A stretch of DNA of 64,000 nucleotides from Clostridium sp. BNL1100 (GTDB taxonomy: Bacteria; Bacillota; Clostridia; Acetivibrionales; DSM-1351): assembly GCF_000244875.1 (NCBI RefSeq), contig NC_016791.1:248001-312000 (forward strand). Reading direction: 5' to 3'. Below the pieces are notes generated by a model. The model did not search any database and was not told the origin of the DNA. It saw only the letters and a program-made list of their open reading frames with translations. Of this stretch, positions 51,552-60,037 are shown piece by piece. The stretch's first letter is position 1. Each line of letters opens with the position of its first letter. Both the position numbers and the translations under genes were made by a program.

Positions 51552-52001
51552 ATGATTGCAATAGGAAGTGACCATGCGGGATATCTGTTAAAAGCAGATA
51601 TTATAAAGTTTTTGGAGAGCAAGGGACTTGAGGTGAAGGACTTTGGTACAAACTGTCCGGATTCAGTTGATTATCCTGATTATGGACGGGCTGTAGCAGA
51701 GGCTGTAGCCAGTAAGGAATGTGAAAAAGGTATTTTAATATGCGGTACCGGGATTGGCATTTCAATAGCTGCCAATAAGGTTCCGGGTGCAAGAGCAGCA
51801 TTGTGTACCGACAGCTATATGGCCAAAATGTGCAGACAGCACAATGATGCCAACATAATCGCTATAGGCGAAAGAGTTGTAGGACCGGGACTTGCTCTCG
51901 ATATAATTGAAACATGGCTGGAAACAGAATTTCTTGGTGGAAGACACCAGAACAGGCTTAACAAAATTTCAGACATTGAAAAAAAATATTTGATAAAGTG
52001 A
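51552..52001 (+). CDS. rpiB: Ribose-5-phosphate isomerase B
   Basis: Interconverts ribose-5-phosphate and ribulose-5-phosphate in the pentose phosphate pathway. The N-terminal [13 protein letters not shown] and the central [20 protein letters not shown] (catalytic Cys about 66) are RpiB/LacAB hallmarks; [20 protein letters not shown] and [16 protein letters not shown] follow. ATG 51552 follows GGAGG. Its stop overlaps the region leading to upp, so the two are co-transcribed, which links pentose-phosphate and PRPP-using salvage. Confidence 0.95.
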   Translation: MIAIGSDHAGYLLKADIIKFLESKGLEVKDFGTNCPDSVDYPDYGRAVAEAVASKECEKGILICGTGIGISIAANKVPGARAALCTDSYMAKMCRQHNDANIIAIGERVVGPGLALDIIETWLETEFLGGRHQNRLNKISDIEKKYLIK

Positions 52002-52012
52002 GGAATTTAAAA

Positions 52013-52642
52013 ATGGAGAATGTATTTGTTTTTGACCACCCGCTCATACAACATAAGATATCGCTACTTAGAGACAAGAACACAAATACAAAGGAATTCA
52101 GAGAATTAGTAGCAGAAATAGCAATGCTTATGGGTTACGAAGTTACCAGAAATATGCCACTAAAAGAAGTGGAAATTGAAACTCCTATAGGAATGGCTAA
52201 AACCAAGGTTATTTCAGGAAAGAAACTTGGAATAATCCCGATATTGAGAGCTGGTCTGGGAATGGTTGACGGTATGCTGAGACTTATCCCAATGGCAAAA
52301 GTAGGACATATCGGGTTATATAGAGACCCGGATTCATTAGAACCGGTTGAATACTACTGCAAGCTGCCAGTTGACGTTGAGGAGAGAGAGATAGTTGTTC
52401 TTGACCCAATGCTCGCTACAGGTGGTTCGGCATCAGCAGCAATCCAGTTTATCAAAAACAGAGGCGTAAAGAATATAAAGCTTATGTGCCTTATTGCTGC
52501 AAAAGCAGGAATTGAGAGAATGCAGAAGGATCACCCGGATGTTGAAATCTACTGCGCAGCAGTTGATGAAATCCTTAATGATCATGCATATATCGTTCCC
52601 GGACTTGGAGATGCAGGCGATAGATTATTCGGAACAAAATAA
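52013..52642 (+). CDS. upp: Uracil phosphoribosyltransferase
   Basis: Salvage enzyme forming UMP from uracil and PRPP. Conserved blocks include [20 protein letters not shown], the [14 protein letters not shown] segment, the PRPP loop [13 protein letters not shown] and the uracil-binding C-terminal [17 protein letters not shown]. Full length (209 residues). ATG 52013 has GAGG upstream; GTG 51998 overlaps the rpiB stop and is less likely. Confidence 0.97.
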   Translation: MENVFVFDHPLIQHKISLLRDKNTNTKEFRELVAEIAMLMGYEVTRNMPLKEVEIETPIGMAKTKVISGKKLGIIPILRAGLGMVDGMLRLIPMAKVGHIGLYRDPDSLEPVEYYCKLPVDVEEREIVVLDPMLATGGSASAAIQFIKNRGVKNIKLMCLIAAKAGIERMQKDHPDVEIYCAAVDEILNDHAYIVPGLGDAGDRLFGTK

Positions 52643-52702
52643 TTAAACAGTTATATTTGTGGATTTTATCTTAAGTAAAAGTTTAACTTTAGGGGGTGCT
52701 TT

Positions 52703-53140
52703 ATGAGGCCGTCTTGGGATGAATATTTTATGCAGATTGTAGAACTGATTAAGACCAGGTCTACCTGTATAAGGAGACAAGTGGGTGCCGTTATCGTAAA
52801 GGATAAGAGGATACTTGCCACAGGGTATAACGGTGCTCCGGTGGGCTGTAAGCACTGCTCTGAAGTTGGATGCATGCGAGAAAAGTTGAATATCCCGTCG
52901 GGGCAACGACATGAATTATGCAGAGCAATTCACGCAGAGCAGAATGCCATTGTTCAGGCTGCATATAGCGGAACCAGTGTAAGCGGGGCTACGTTGTATG
53001 TTACAAATCAACCTTGCGTTCTGTGTGCCAAATTGGCCATTAATGCAGGCATTGTCAGAATTGTATTTAATGGTGAATATCCTGATGAACTGGCGATGAC
53101 GCTACTCAGTGAAGCCGGTATAGAGGTTGTTAGATTATAG
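52703..53140 (+). CDS. comEB: Deoxycytidylate deaminase (ComEB family)
   Basis: Zinc-dependent dCMP deaminase that supplies dUMP for thymidylate synthesis. The HAE zinc/catalytic motif is [15 protein letters not shown] and the second ligand pair is [36 protein letters not shown] and [13 protein letters not shown] (extra Cys, structural zinc) match the ComEB/Dcd group. 145 residues. It is in the upp transcription unit; a hairpin follows at 53183-53203. Confidence 0.94.
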   Translation: MRPSWDEYFMQIVELIKTRSTCIRRQVGAVIVKDKRILATGYNGAPVGCKHCSEVGCMREKLNIPSGQRHELCRAIHAEQNAIVQAAYSGTSVSGATLYVTNQPCVLCAKLAINAGIVRIVFNGEYPDELAMTLLSEAGIEVVRL

Positions 53141-53182
53141 AACTATGACCTAGGTATTGACACTTAAAACATGATAATTAAC

Positions 53183-53207
53183 AGAGGGGGACTGCCTCCC
53201 TCTATTT
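53183..53207 (+). terminator. Hairpin after comEB
   Basis: AGAGGG (53183-53188) pairs with CCCTCT (53198-53203), GG/CC inside, tail ATTTTGATG. A modest terminator or attenuator ahead of tagO-mnaA. Confidence 0.5.
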
Positions 53208-53270
53208 TGATGTTTGGATGGTATGTTTTTAGTGGTTTTGTCTATGGTTATAATACAAGAAGGTGTTTAA

Positions 53271-55559
53271 ATGTCGAGTGTATATGAGTATTTTATTTCT
53301 TTCACCCTTGCATTTATAGTTGCTTTTTCAGCTACTCCGGCAGTAAAAAGCCTTGCTTTTAAATTAGGGGTTGTTGACGTTCCCAAAGACAGTCGAAGGA
53401 TGCACAAGAGACCAACTGCATTGTTGGGCGGTTTGGCTATAATTGCGGGGTTTTTTGTTTCAATACTATTTAGTATAGTCAGCTCCAAACTATTAAATGT
53501 AGGGACTGCTTTGGTTTTTGACAGGCGTTTTCTGGGATTAATAGCAGGCAGTTTAATTATTGCAGTATTGGGTTTTATAGATGATAAACTGGCATTAAGC
53601 GCAAAGCTTAAATTTCCTATTCAGATAGTAGCCGCTCTTATAGTTGCATTAACCGGTACCAGGATTGAATTTGTAACCAATCCTTTCTCGGTCATTGGAA
53701 TATCAACCTTTGGACCATGGATTTCATACCCGTTGACTGTAATATGGATTGTAGGTATTACAAACGCAATCAATTTTATTGACGGATTGGACGGACTGGC
53801 GGCAGGAGTATCGTCAATTGCTTCCATGTCTTTATTCTTTGTTTCTGTAATGAGGGGTGATCCCGATATACGTACAGCGGTACTGGCTGCAATTCTTGCA
53901 GGGTCTGTACTGGGTTTCTTACCTTATAATTTCAATCCTGCAAAGATTTTTATGGGAGATACGGGAGCAACATTTTTAGGATTTGTACTGGGAACGATAT
54001 CCATCCAAGGTACATACAAGTCTTATACGGCCATAGCTATAGCCGTACCGTTGCTGGTTCTGGCACTACCCTTGTTTGATACGCTTTTTGCCATTCTTAG
54101 AAGAGTTGCAAGTGGTAAATCACCAATGGCTGCGGACAGAGGACATTTGCACCACAGACTTGTTGATATGGGGCTTACCCAGAAACAATCGGTCTTGGTT
54201 ATATACGTTGCAAGTGCGGCACTGGGATTATGTGCTGTAGTACTTGACTATAAAGGGCCCGTTAGTGCCATTATATTGGTAATAGCGGTAGCTATATTCA
54301 TAGTAGGCGGATCAATGTATATGAGTGAAGTGAACAGTGCCAGCAGGGCAAAAGAGGTTCACTACCTGTACAACCCGTCAAGAATGTCTATAATAGGAGG
54401 TAGAAAGTTGGACAGACTAAAGGTAATGACAATATTCGGTACAAGACCTGATGCCGTTAAGATGGCACCTCTTGTAAAGGAACTGGAAAGGTGCGATAAA
54501 ATTGATTCCATTGTGTGTGTAACAGCTCAGCACAGAGAGATGCTTGATCAGGTATTGAAAATGTTTGAGATTACACCTCAGCACGATTTGAATATAATGC
54601 AGAGCAGACAAACCTTAACAGGTATTACAACAAGGGCTCTTGAAGGCCTTGAGAAGGTTATGGAACAGGAAAAACCTGATATAGTACTGGTGCACGGCGA
54701 TACTACAACGTGTTTCGTGGGCAGCCTTGCAGCCTTTTACAAGCAAATAGCTGTTGGACATGTAGAAGCAGGCTTGAGGACATTTGATAAGTACTCTCCA
54801 TATCCGGAAGAAATGAATAGGAAACTTACCGGGTCAATGGCTGATATTCACCTTGCGCCAACTCAAACAAACAGAGAAAATCTTTTAAGAGAAGGTGTAA
54901 GTCAGGATTCAATATATGTTACGGGTAATACTGTAAATGATGCATTAAAAACAACTGTAAAAGAAGACTATACCTTTCAGTGCGAAGAACTCAGAGGTAT
55001 TGACTTTAAAAATAAAAGAATTATTGCTGTTACTGCCCACAGAAGAGAAAACCTTGGGGAACCACTTCACAATATCTGTCGTGCACTTGCTGCAATTGTT
55101 GATAAGTATGACGATGTTGAACTGGTTTATACAGTTCATTTAAACCCGGTTGTACAGGAAACAGCCAAGGAGATACTTGGCGGAAAAGAAAGAGTTCACT
55201 TAATCCCTCCCTTGGACGTTCAGGATATGCATAACCTTATGGCAAGGTCATACATGATAATGACAGATTCCGGTGGAATACAGGAAGAGGCACCAACTTT
55301 GGGCAAGCCTGTTCTTGTATTAAGAAAAGAAACCGAAAGACCGGAGGCTGTTAAAGCAGGTACCGTAAGACTTGCAGGAACAGTTGAAGGCGAGATAATA
55401 GAACATGCATCAAAGCTTCTTGATGACAAAGAGGACTATGATAAAATGGCAAAGGCAGTAAACCCATATGGTGATGGACATGCTTCTGAAAGAATTGTCA
55501 AAGTACTTCTGTATCACTTCGGTATAACAGATGAAATACCTCAGGAGTTTAGTGTTTGA
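53271..55559 (+). CDS. Fusion: TagO/WecA-like GlcNAc-1-P transferase + UDP-GlcNAc 2-epimerase
   Basis: One uninterrupted 762-residue frame. Residues 1-345 are a polytopic polyprenyl-phosphate GlcNAc-1-phosphate transferase (RMHKRPTALLGGLAIIAGF, FIDGLDGLAAGVSSIA, FNPAKIFMGDTGATFLGF, AADRGHLHHRLVDMGLT), which starts teichoic acid or related wall polymers on the membrane. Residues 380-762 are a complete MnaA/WecB epimerase (IFGTRPDAVKMAPL, AQHREMLDQVL, HVEAGLRTFDKYSPYPEEMN, TDSGGIQEEAPTLGKP) giving UDP-ManNAc. The junction still contains AGGAGG and an in-frame TTG at residue 380, so separate epimerase synthesis is also possible. Relatives usually encode two genes in this order. Confidence 0.92.
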   Translation: MSSVYEYFISFTLAFIVAFSATPAVKSLAFKLGVVDVPKDSRRMHKRPTALLGGLAIIAGFFVSILFSIVSSKLLNVGTALVFDRRFLGLIAGSLIIAVLGFIDDKLALSAKLKFPIQIVAALIVALTGTRIEFVTNPFSVIGISTFGPWISYPLTVIWIVGITNAINFIDGLDGLAAGVSSIASMSLFFVSVMRGDPDIRTAVLAAILAGSVLGFLPYNFNPAKIFMGDTGATFLGFVLGTISIQGTYKSYTAIAIAVPLLVLALPLFDTLFAILRRVASGKSPMAADRGHLHHRLVDMGLTQKQSVLVIYVASAALGLCAVVLDYKGPVSAIILVIAVAIFIVGGSMYMSEVNSASRAKEVHYLYNPSRMSIIGGRKLDRLKVMTIFGTRPDAVKMAPLVKELERCDKIDSIVCVTAQHREMLDQVLKMFEITPQHDLNIMQSRQTLTGITTRALEGLEKVMEQEKPDIVLVHGDTTTCFVGSLAAFYKQIAVGHVEAGLRTFDKYSPYPEEMNRKLTGSMADIHLAPTQTNRENLLREGVSQDSIYVTGNTVNDALKTTVKEDYTFQCEELRGIDFKNKRIIAVTAHRRENLGEPLHNICRALAAIVDKYDDVELVYTVHLNPVVQETAKEILGGKERVHLIPPLDVQDMHNLMARSYMIMTDSGGIQEEAPTLGKPVLVLRKETERPEAVKAGTVRLAGTVEGEIIEHASKLLDDKEDYDKMAKAVNPYGDGHASERIVKVLLYHFGITDEIPQEFSV
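54395..54410 (+). promoter_or_regulatory. Internal ribosome-binding site at the tagO-mnaA junction
   Basis: AGGAGG (54395-54400), 7 nt, TTG (54408-54410), in frame with the epimerase start MDRLKVMTIFGTRPD. The SD itself is translated in the fusion as Ile-Gly-Gly-Arg-Lys. Confidence 0.7.
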
Positions 55560-55590
55560 TTCTGCAAAATTTAATAATTAAGACTATTTT

Positions 55591-55646
55591 AAAGGGGCTG
55601 TTGTCCATGAATAATTGCTATTCATTGGACAACAGCCCCTTTTTTC
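55591..55646. terminator. Long bidirectional terminator between tagO-mnaA and motB
   Basis: AAAGGGGCTGTTGTCCA...GAATA pairs with TATTC..TGGACAACAGCCCCTTT with a single bulge, with T6 on the plus strand and A/T-rich flanks on the minus strand. It separates two converging units. Confidence 0.9.
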
Positions 55647-55665
55647 AGATTTTATATTATTCCTA

Positions 55666-56442
55666 TTATTTAGCGATTGAGCCTTCTTTATCCGTATCAG
55701 CTTCACCCTTGCTTGATGAATCCCTAAGTATTACGATATCAACTCTTCTGTTTTTTGCTCTGTTAGCATCTGTAGTATTTGGAACTAATGGTGAATATTC
55801 ACCGTATGGCACAGGAGCAATCATCTTTGGGTTAATACCGCCTTTATCAACCAGAAGCTTTAAAACATTTATTGCTCTTGCCGCAGACAATTCCCAGTTA
55901 GATGCATATAAGGCACTCTTCATTGGGACATTATCAGTATGACCTTCAACACGGATATGTTTGTTTGGAATCTTACTCAGAATGTCTTTTCCTATTTTTA
56001 TTACCGTGTCCTGATCTTTTGGCTCTATTATAGCGCTTCCGCTTTTAAACAGTATCTTCTCATTTATAGTAACAACAATACCACGTTCCTGCATGGTTAC
56101 TGCTACGTTTCCTTTTAAACCTTCAGAGTCCACAAGGCCGTTTATTTCCTCTTGCAATGCCTCCATCTGTTGATCCTCAATCTTTGATGGTATTACGGGA
56201 GACGGCATTGTGGCAGGAAAATCAATCAAAGAATTTCCTGAGCTACCACCCTGAACTACAGACGGCCGTTCTCCATTACCAAAGGCAGAACTCAGAGATT
56301 GTGAGAGCTGCTGAAACTTTTCGGTGTTAACCTGGCTCATGGAATACAATATTATAAAGAGTATTAACAACAAGTTCATCAGGTCGGCGTAAGTCAAGAG
56401 CCAACGCTCATTATTATCTTTGACAATTTTTTCCTTTGCCAT
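55666..56442 (-). CDS. motB: Flagellar motor protein MotB
   Basis: Stator subunit anchoring the flagellar motor to peptidoglycan, 258 residues. The single TM (about 15-38) includes WLLTYADLMNLLLILFIILY with the proton/ion-carrying Asp. A linker/plug follows, and then the OmpA-like domain (about 130-240) with FKSGSAIIEPKD, HIRVEGHTDNVPM and NWELSAARAINVLKLLV. It follows motA with a 2-nt gap. Confidence 0.94.
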   Translation of the reverse strand: MAKEKIVKDNNERWLLTYADLMNLLLILFIILYSMSQVNTEKFQQLSQSLSSAFGNGERPSVVQGGSSGNSLIDFPATMPSPVIPSKIEDQQMEALQEEINGLVDSEGLKGNVAVTMQERGIVVTINEKILFKSGSAIIEPKDQDTVIKIGKDILSKIPNKHIRVEGHTDNVPMKSALYASNWELSAARAINVLKLLVDKGGINPKMIAPVPYGEYSPLVPNTTDANRAKNRRVDIVILRDSSSKGEADTDKEGSIAK

Positions 56443-56444
56443 GC

Positions 56445-57245
56445 TTATGCTTCAGCTCCTTCTTCCGCAGTAGCTACTGATTTGTTTTTAGCACCATTTA
56501 ACTTCTCCATCAGGTTAAGGTTGAGTTTTTCCTTGATAATACGTGGATTTTCTCCTGCCTGTATGGATAACAGACCTTCTATTATAATTTCATTAATCAT
56601 TGTTTCACGTGCTGCTTTAGCCTTTATTTTTGAACCGAATGGCAACCAAACTAGGTTGGCGAAGGCAACACCGTACATGGTTGCAATAAAGGCACTGGAT
56701 ATCTTAGGTCCAAGTGCTGCGGAATCTGACAAATCTTTAAGGATACTGATCATACCCATAACCGTTCCGCAAACTCCCATGGCCGGCCAGGTTCCACCCA
56801 TAGATTCAAATATCTTTGCACCTGACTCGTATATCTCTGCCTGAAGCTCGGTTTCTCTTGCAAGTATGTCCTTTATTACTTCTGTTTCGATACCGTCAAC
56901 AACCAGAGCTAAGCCTTTTCTTATAAGGTCATTCTTATTAGTCTGGGCATCCTGCTCAAGACTAAGAAGTCCATCTTTTCTGGCCTTCTCAGATAAATCT
57001 GCCAGCTCGTTTATAATATCTATTTCGTTATATTTCTTTTGAACGAACAGCATGCTTATTGTAGAAAGCATTTTCTTAACTTCTGATAAAGGAAATGCAA
57101 CCAGTGTCGCACCAAAACCCCCGATAAAAACAATCAGAAACGGAGCTACTTTAAAAAGGGCGCCTAATTGGCCTCCTTCTTCCAAATATCCTGCAATAAC
57201 TCCACCAAGACCCAGTACCAAACCTACAATGGTTGTAATATCCAT
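56445..57245 (-). CDS. motA: Flagellar motor protein MotA
   Basis: Four-TM stator subunit forming the ion channel with MotB, 266 residues. The N-terminal DITTIVGLVLGLGGVIAGY is TM1, and the cytoplasmic loop carries the charged torque-generating residues (RKDGLLSLEQDAQTNKN, RETELQAEIYESG). TM3 and TM4 are FESMGGTWPAMGVCGTVMGM (conserved Pro) and ISSAFIATMYGVAFANLVWL. No other flagellar genes are in the window. A possible sigma-D promoter is at 57427-57453. Confidence 0.95.
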   Translation of the reverse strand: MDITTIVGLVLGLGGVIAGYLEEGGQLGALFKVAPFLIVFIGGFGATLVAFPLSEVKKMLSTISMLFVQKKYNEIDIINELADLSEKARKDGLLSLEQDAQTNKNDLIRKGLALVVDGIETEVIKDILARETELQAEIYESGAKIFESMGGTWPAMGVCGTVMGMISILKDLSDSAALGPKISSAFIATMYGVAFANLVWLPFGSKIKAKAARETMINEIIIEGLLSIQAGENPRIIKEKLNLNLMEKLNGAKNKSVATAEEGAEA

Positions 57246-57426
57246 AGAATGACCACTCCTGAATTTTTTGAATTTCTTTTGTGCATTTTTACTAAATTCA
57301 CTAACCCCATAATGGCACTTTTCGTTAAAGTACCATTGATTTACCTTTTTTACTGTGCTATTATTTAACTAATTTCTTGCCAACCAGTGGTTATTATCAT
57401 TGCATGCAGATAAGTAACCTAAATAG

Positions 57427-57453
57427 ATATCGTAAATTTTGGCGGAAAACTTA
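57427..57453 (-). promoter_or_regulatory. Possible sigma-D (motility) promoter of motAB
   Basis: Minus strand TAAG (57453-57450), 15 nt, TACGATAT (57434-57427), similar to TAAA-N15-GCCGATAA. It lies about 180 nt upstream of motA. Confidence 0.35.
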
Positions 57454-57493
57454 ACAACTTTTTATGGAGATTGGCACAATAAAATATTAATAT

Positions 57494-57892
57494 ATGAGTA
57501 ATAGTATAAAGTTTTTTATTAAAAGGGTTCTTATTGTATATTTGGTGTCGCTTACTGCATGTTTTTTTGTAAAACATCATAGACTACCAATGATAATCAT
57601 ACTTACTTTCAGTGTGCTATTTTCCTTGTTGAGGTTAGCTGTGCTTGAATCTGTGCTGAAGCATTTGGGCGACGGTATCAATAAAACAGTTGCAGTTGTA
57701 CTGAATTTAGTGCTATATTTATTTAACCTGGGAATTATTAGTGTTACAATTGTCTTTGCATTGCGTATGGGAGTACATACTTTTTTTGCTGCATTGACAG
57801 GCACTTTATCGGTAATGATAGTAATAGTGCTAAATGTTATAACGGAAACTTTGGGTATTACAAAAAATCAATTTGGACAGAAGGTGAACTAA
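57494..57892 (+). CDS. atpI: ATP synthase subunit I (AtpI-like)
   Basis: A 132-residue hydrophobic protein with four TM segments (about 10-28, 33-50, 66-90, 97-120). Weakly conserved, but the position directly before atpB is diagnostic. AtpI helps assemble the c-ring in Firmicutes. ATG 57494 has no good SD; its stop is immediately followed by the atpB GTG. Confidence 0.75.
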   Translation: MSNSIKFFIKRVLIVYLVSLTACFFVKHHRLPMIIILTFSVLFSLLRLAVLESVLKHLGDGINKTVAVVLNLVLYLFNLGIISVTIVFALRMGVHTFFAALTGTLSVMIVIVLNVITETLGITKNQFGQKVN

Positions 57893-58603
57893 GTGGATTT
57901 AGGCGAAAGACTTATTGAGGCAATGGAACCGCATGAAGTATTTACTTTTACCCTCTTTGGTAACGAAATTCCTGTTACTGACGTGGTGGTTACCATGTGG
58001 ATAATAATGGCGGTGATGATTACTCTTGCAATCATATTCACCCGTAAATTTACTACAGTGCCTGGCAAAAAGCAGAACGTGGTTGAAATTATTGTTGAGT
58101 TTATCAACAACATAGTTAAGGATGCTATCGGAGAGCATCATTGGAAGGCGTTTGCACCTTATCTGGGAACTATAATGCTGTTTCTGATTTTTGCAAATAC
58201 TGTCTCAATTTTTAACGTTATTCCTGGAGAAGGGTTCAAGCTAAGACCTCCAACCAGAAATATAAATGTAACTGCGTGTATGGCTGTTATGTCAATAGTA
58301 GTAGTTATTTATGCCGGAATAAGGTACAAGAAATTCAGCGGTTGGTTAAAGAGTTTCATTGAACCGGTACCTTTGATACTTCCGTTTAAAATACTTGATT
58401 ACGGTATTAAGCCGCTATCTTTGGCATTACGTCTTTTTGGTAACATTCTGGGGGCATTTATTGTAATGGAACTTATTTACATGGCAATGCCTCCAATAGT
58501 ACCTGCAGCGTTAAGTCTGTATTTTGACTTGTTTGATGGTATATTACAAGCCTATGTATTTATGTTTTTGACGTCTCTGTATATTGCAGAGGTACTAGAA
58601 TAA
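57893..58603 (+). CDS. atpB: F0F1 ATP synthase subunit a
   Basis: Membrane stator subunit that forms the two half-channels for ions, 236 residues. Conserved helix LALRLFGNILGAFIVMELIY carries the essential Arg (about 178), preceded by the PLILPFKILDYGIKPLS block; APYLGTIMLFLIFANTVSIF is an earlier helix. GTG 57893 directly follows the atpI stop TAA. Operon order is standard. Confidence 0.95.
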   Translation: MDLGERLIEAMEPHEVFTFTLFGNEIPVTDVVVTMWIIMAVMITLAIIFTRKFTTVPGKKQNVVEIIVEFINNIVKDAIGEHHWKAFAPYLGTIMLFLIFANTVSIFNVIPGEGFKLRPPTRNINVTACMAVMSIVVVIYAGIRYKKFSGWLKSFIEPVPLILPFKILDYGIKPLSLALRLFGNILGAFIVMELIYMAMPPIVPAALSLYFDLFDGILQAYVFMFLTSLYIAEVLE

Positions 58604-58617
58604 GGGGGTGAAATGGA

Positions 58618-58842
58618 ATGGGAATAATAGCTTTAGCAGCGGCAATAGCAGTATTTACAGGTATTGGCGCAGGAGTAGGTATCAGTTTGGCAACCGGAAA
58701 GGCAGTTGAAGGTATAGCAAGACAGCCTGAAGCGGCTGGACAAATCAGAAACGTAATGCTTCTTGGTGCGGTTCTTGCAGAAGCAACAGCTATCTACGGT
58801 TTGGTTGTTGCGTTGGTACTGGTATTCTTGAAAATGAAATAA
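58618..58842 (+). CDS. atpE: F0F1 ATP synthase subunit c
   Basis: Two-helix proteolipid forming the rotor ring, 74 residues. The loop [12 protein letters not shown] and helix 2 [20 protein letters not shown] carry the ion-binding Glu55. The Na+ signature (Gln in helix 1 and Ser after Glu) is not present: Ile22 and Ala56 occupy those places, favouring H+ coupling. SD GGGGGTG precedes the ATG. A strong hairpin follows the gene. Confidence 0.95.
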   Translation: MGIIALAAAIAVFTGIGAGVGISLATGKAVEGIARQPEAAGQIRNVMLLGAVLAEATAIYGLVVALVLVFLKMK

Positions 58843-58854
58843 AAGGAATATGAG

Positions 58855-58891
58855 TATCTGTGGAAGGTATTATAAGTACCTTCCACAGATA
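58855..58891 (+). promoter_or_regulatory. Intercistronic hairpin after atpE
   Basis: TATCTGTGGAAGGTA (58855-58869) pairs perfectly with TACCTTCCACAGATA (58877-58891), 7-nt loop, no T-run. Probably an mRNA-stabilising or processing element that lets atpE be expressed in excess. Confidence 0.6.
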
Positions 58892-58992
58892 TAGTAGTAA
58901 CAAAGAAGAATATAAAGCCCGGTGTTAAATAATAGACGGTGCTATTATATAAATGTGTTATAAAAATACAGGTAATAAGGAGATGCGAGTTT

Positions 58993-59478
58993 ATGCTAAC
59001 ACCTGAAAAGTATACATTTCTTTTTGTTGCATTAAACCTGTTAATTTTATATTTCTTTATGAAACGATTTCTGTTCAAACCGGTTACTCAGTTTATGGAG
59101 AACAGAAAGAACTCAATAGAAAAAGCGTTGAATGATGCTGAACAAGCAAAATTAGAAGCAGCTGAATCACGCAAAAGCTACGACCAACAAATAAGAAATA
59201 TCAAAGTGGATTCCGACAGGTTGGTAAACGAGGCTAAACAAAAGGCTTCACGGGAGTATGAAGAGATAGTGGCTGCTGCTAAAAAAGAAGCTGCGCTTAT
59301 TGTACAAAAAGGCCGTGAGGAAGTGGAACGTGAAAGAGCCGAAATGCTCAAGCAGGTAAAACAGCAGATAGCTGTTCTTGCTATTTCAGCGGCTACAAAA
59401 GTTGTTCAGCAGAATATGGATTCCGAAACAAATAAAAGTCTGGTGGAAAAATTTATTGATGAGGCGGGTGCTGCTTAA
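58993..59478 (+). CDS. atpF: F0F1 ATP synthase subunit b
   Basis: Peripheral stalk subunit: one N-terminal TM (about 8-26, FLFVALNLLILYFFMKRFL), then a long charged coiled coil (KNSIEKALNDAEQAKLEAAE, KQKASREYEEIVAAAKKEAA) and a C-terminal delta-binding end. ATG 58993 follows AAGGAG and gives the usual 161 residues; an in-frame GTG at 58939 would add an unlikely basic extension. The stop overlaps the atpH start. Confidence 0.94.
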   Translation: MLTPEKYTFLFVALNLLILYFFMKRFLFKPVTQFMENRKNSIEKALNDAEQAKLEAAESRKSYDQQIRNIKVDSDRLVNEAKQKASREYEEIVAAAKKEAALIVQKGREEVERERAEMLKQVKQQIAVLAISAATKVVQQNMDSETNKSLVEKFIDEAGAA

Positions 59479-60005
59479 TGCCACTTGTAGAAAAAAGGTA
59501 TGCACAGGCACTGCTGCAATTGTCAGGTTCAGATATTAATTCGGTAAAAGAGGAATTTGGAGATTTTACCAACTTATATAATTCCGACAAGGACTTCAGA
59601 GACTTTTTGAATAACCCTGCTATTAAAACGGATAAGAAGCAAGCTCTTATAAGAAATGTATTTACAGGACGTTTAAGCAAAAATATGCTTAATATGGTAC
59701 TGCTTCTCATTTCAAAGCAGAGGACAGCCGAAATACCAGGAATATTCAGCCAATTTGTTCAAATGTCAAATGAAACAGCGAATGTTCTGGATATGAGGAT
59801 AATAATGGCTGCAGCCTTGGATGAAGTTCAATTGGAAACTATAAGGGAAAAGTTTAAAAAGAAATATAACGCAGTAGCTGTAAATTCCACTGAAATCGTA
59901 GATGAATCCCTTATTGGCGGTATAAAGGTAATTATAGGTGACAAGGTTTACGATGGAAGTGTAAAAGGCAGGATAGAATCATTAACTGAGATAGTCAGTG
60001 TTTAG
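59478..60005 (+). CDS. atpH: F0F1 ATP synthase subunit delta
   Basis: A 175-residue peripheral stalk protein linking b to F1. The N-terminal six-helix domain begins [15 protein letters not shown], and the C-terminal [20 protein letters not shown] is the family signature. The start ATG shares the A of the atpF stop (TAATG), implying coupled translation. Confidence 0.94.
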   Translation: MPLVEKRYAQALLQLSGSDINSVKEEFGDFTNLYNSDKDFRDFLNNPAIKTDKKQALIRNVFTGRLSKNMLNMVLLLISKQRTAEIPGIFSQFVQMSNETANVLDMRIIMAAALDEVQLETIREKFKKKYNAVAVNSTEIVDESLIGGIKVIIGDKVYDGSVKGRIESLTEIVSV

Positions 60006-60037
60006 CTGATGGTATCGGAACATATGGGGTGAGAAAC

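Noticed and set aside
58618-58842. Na+-translocating ATP synthase
   Set aside because: The Gln and Ser residues of the Na+ site are missing in subunit c.
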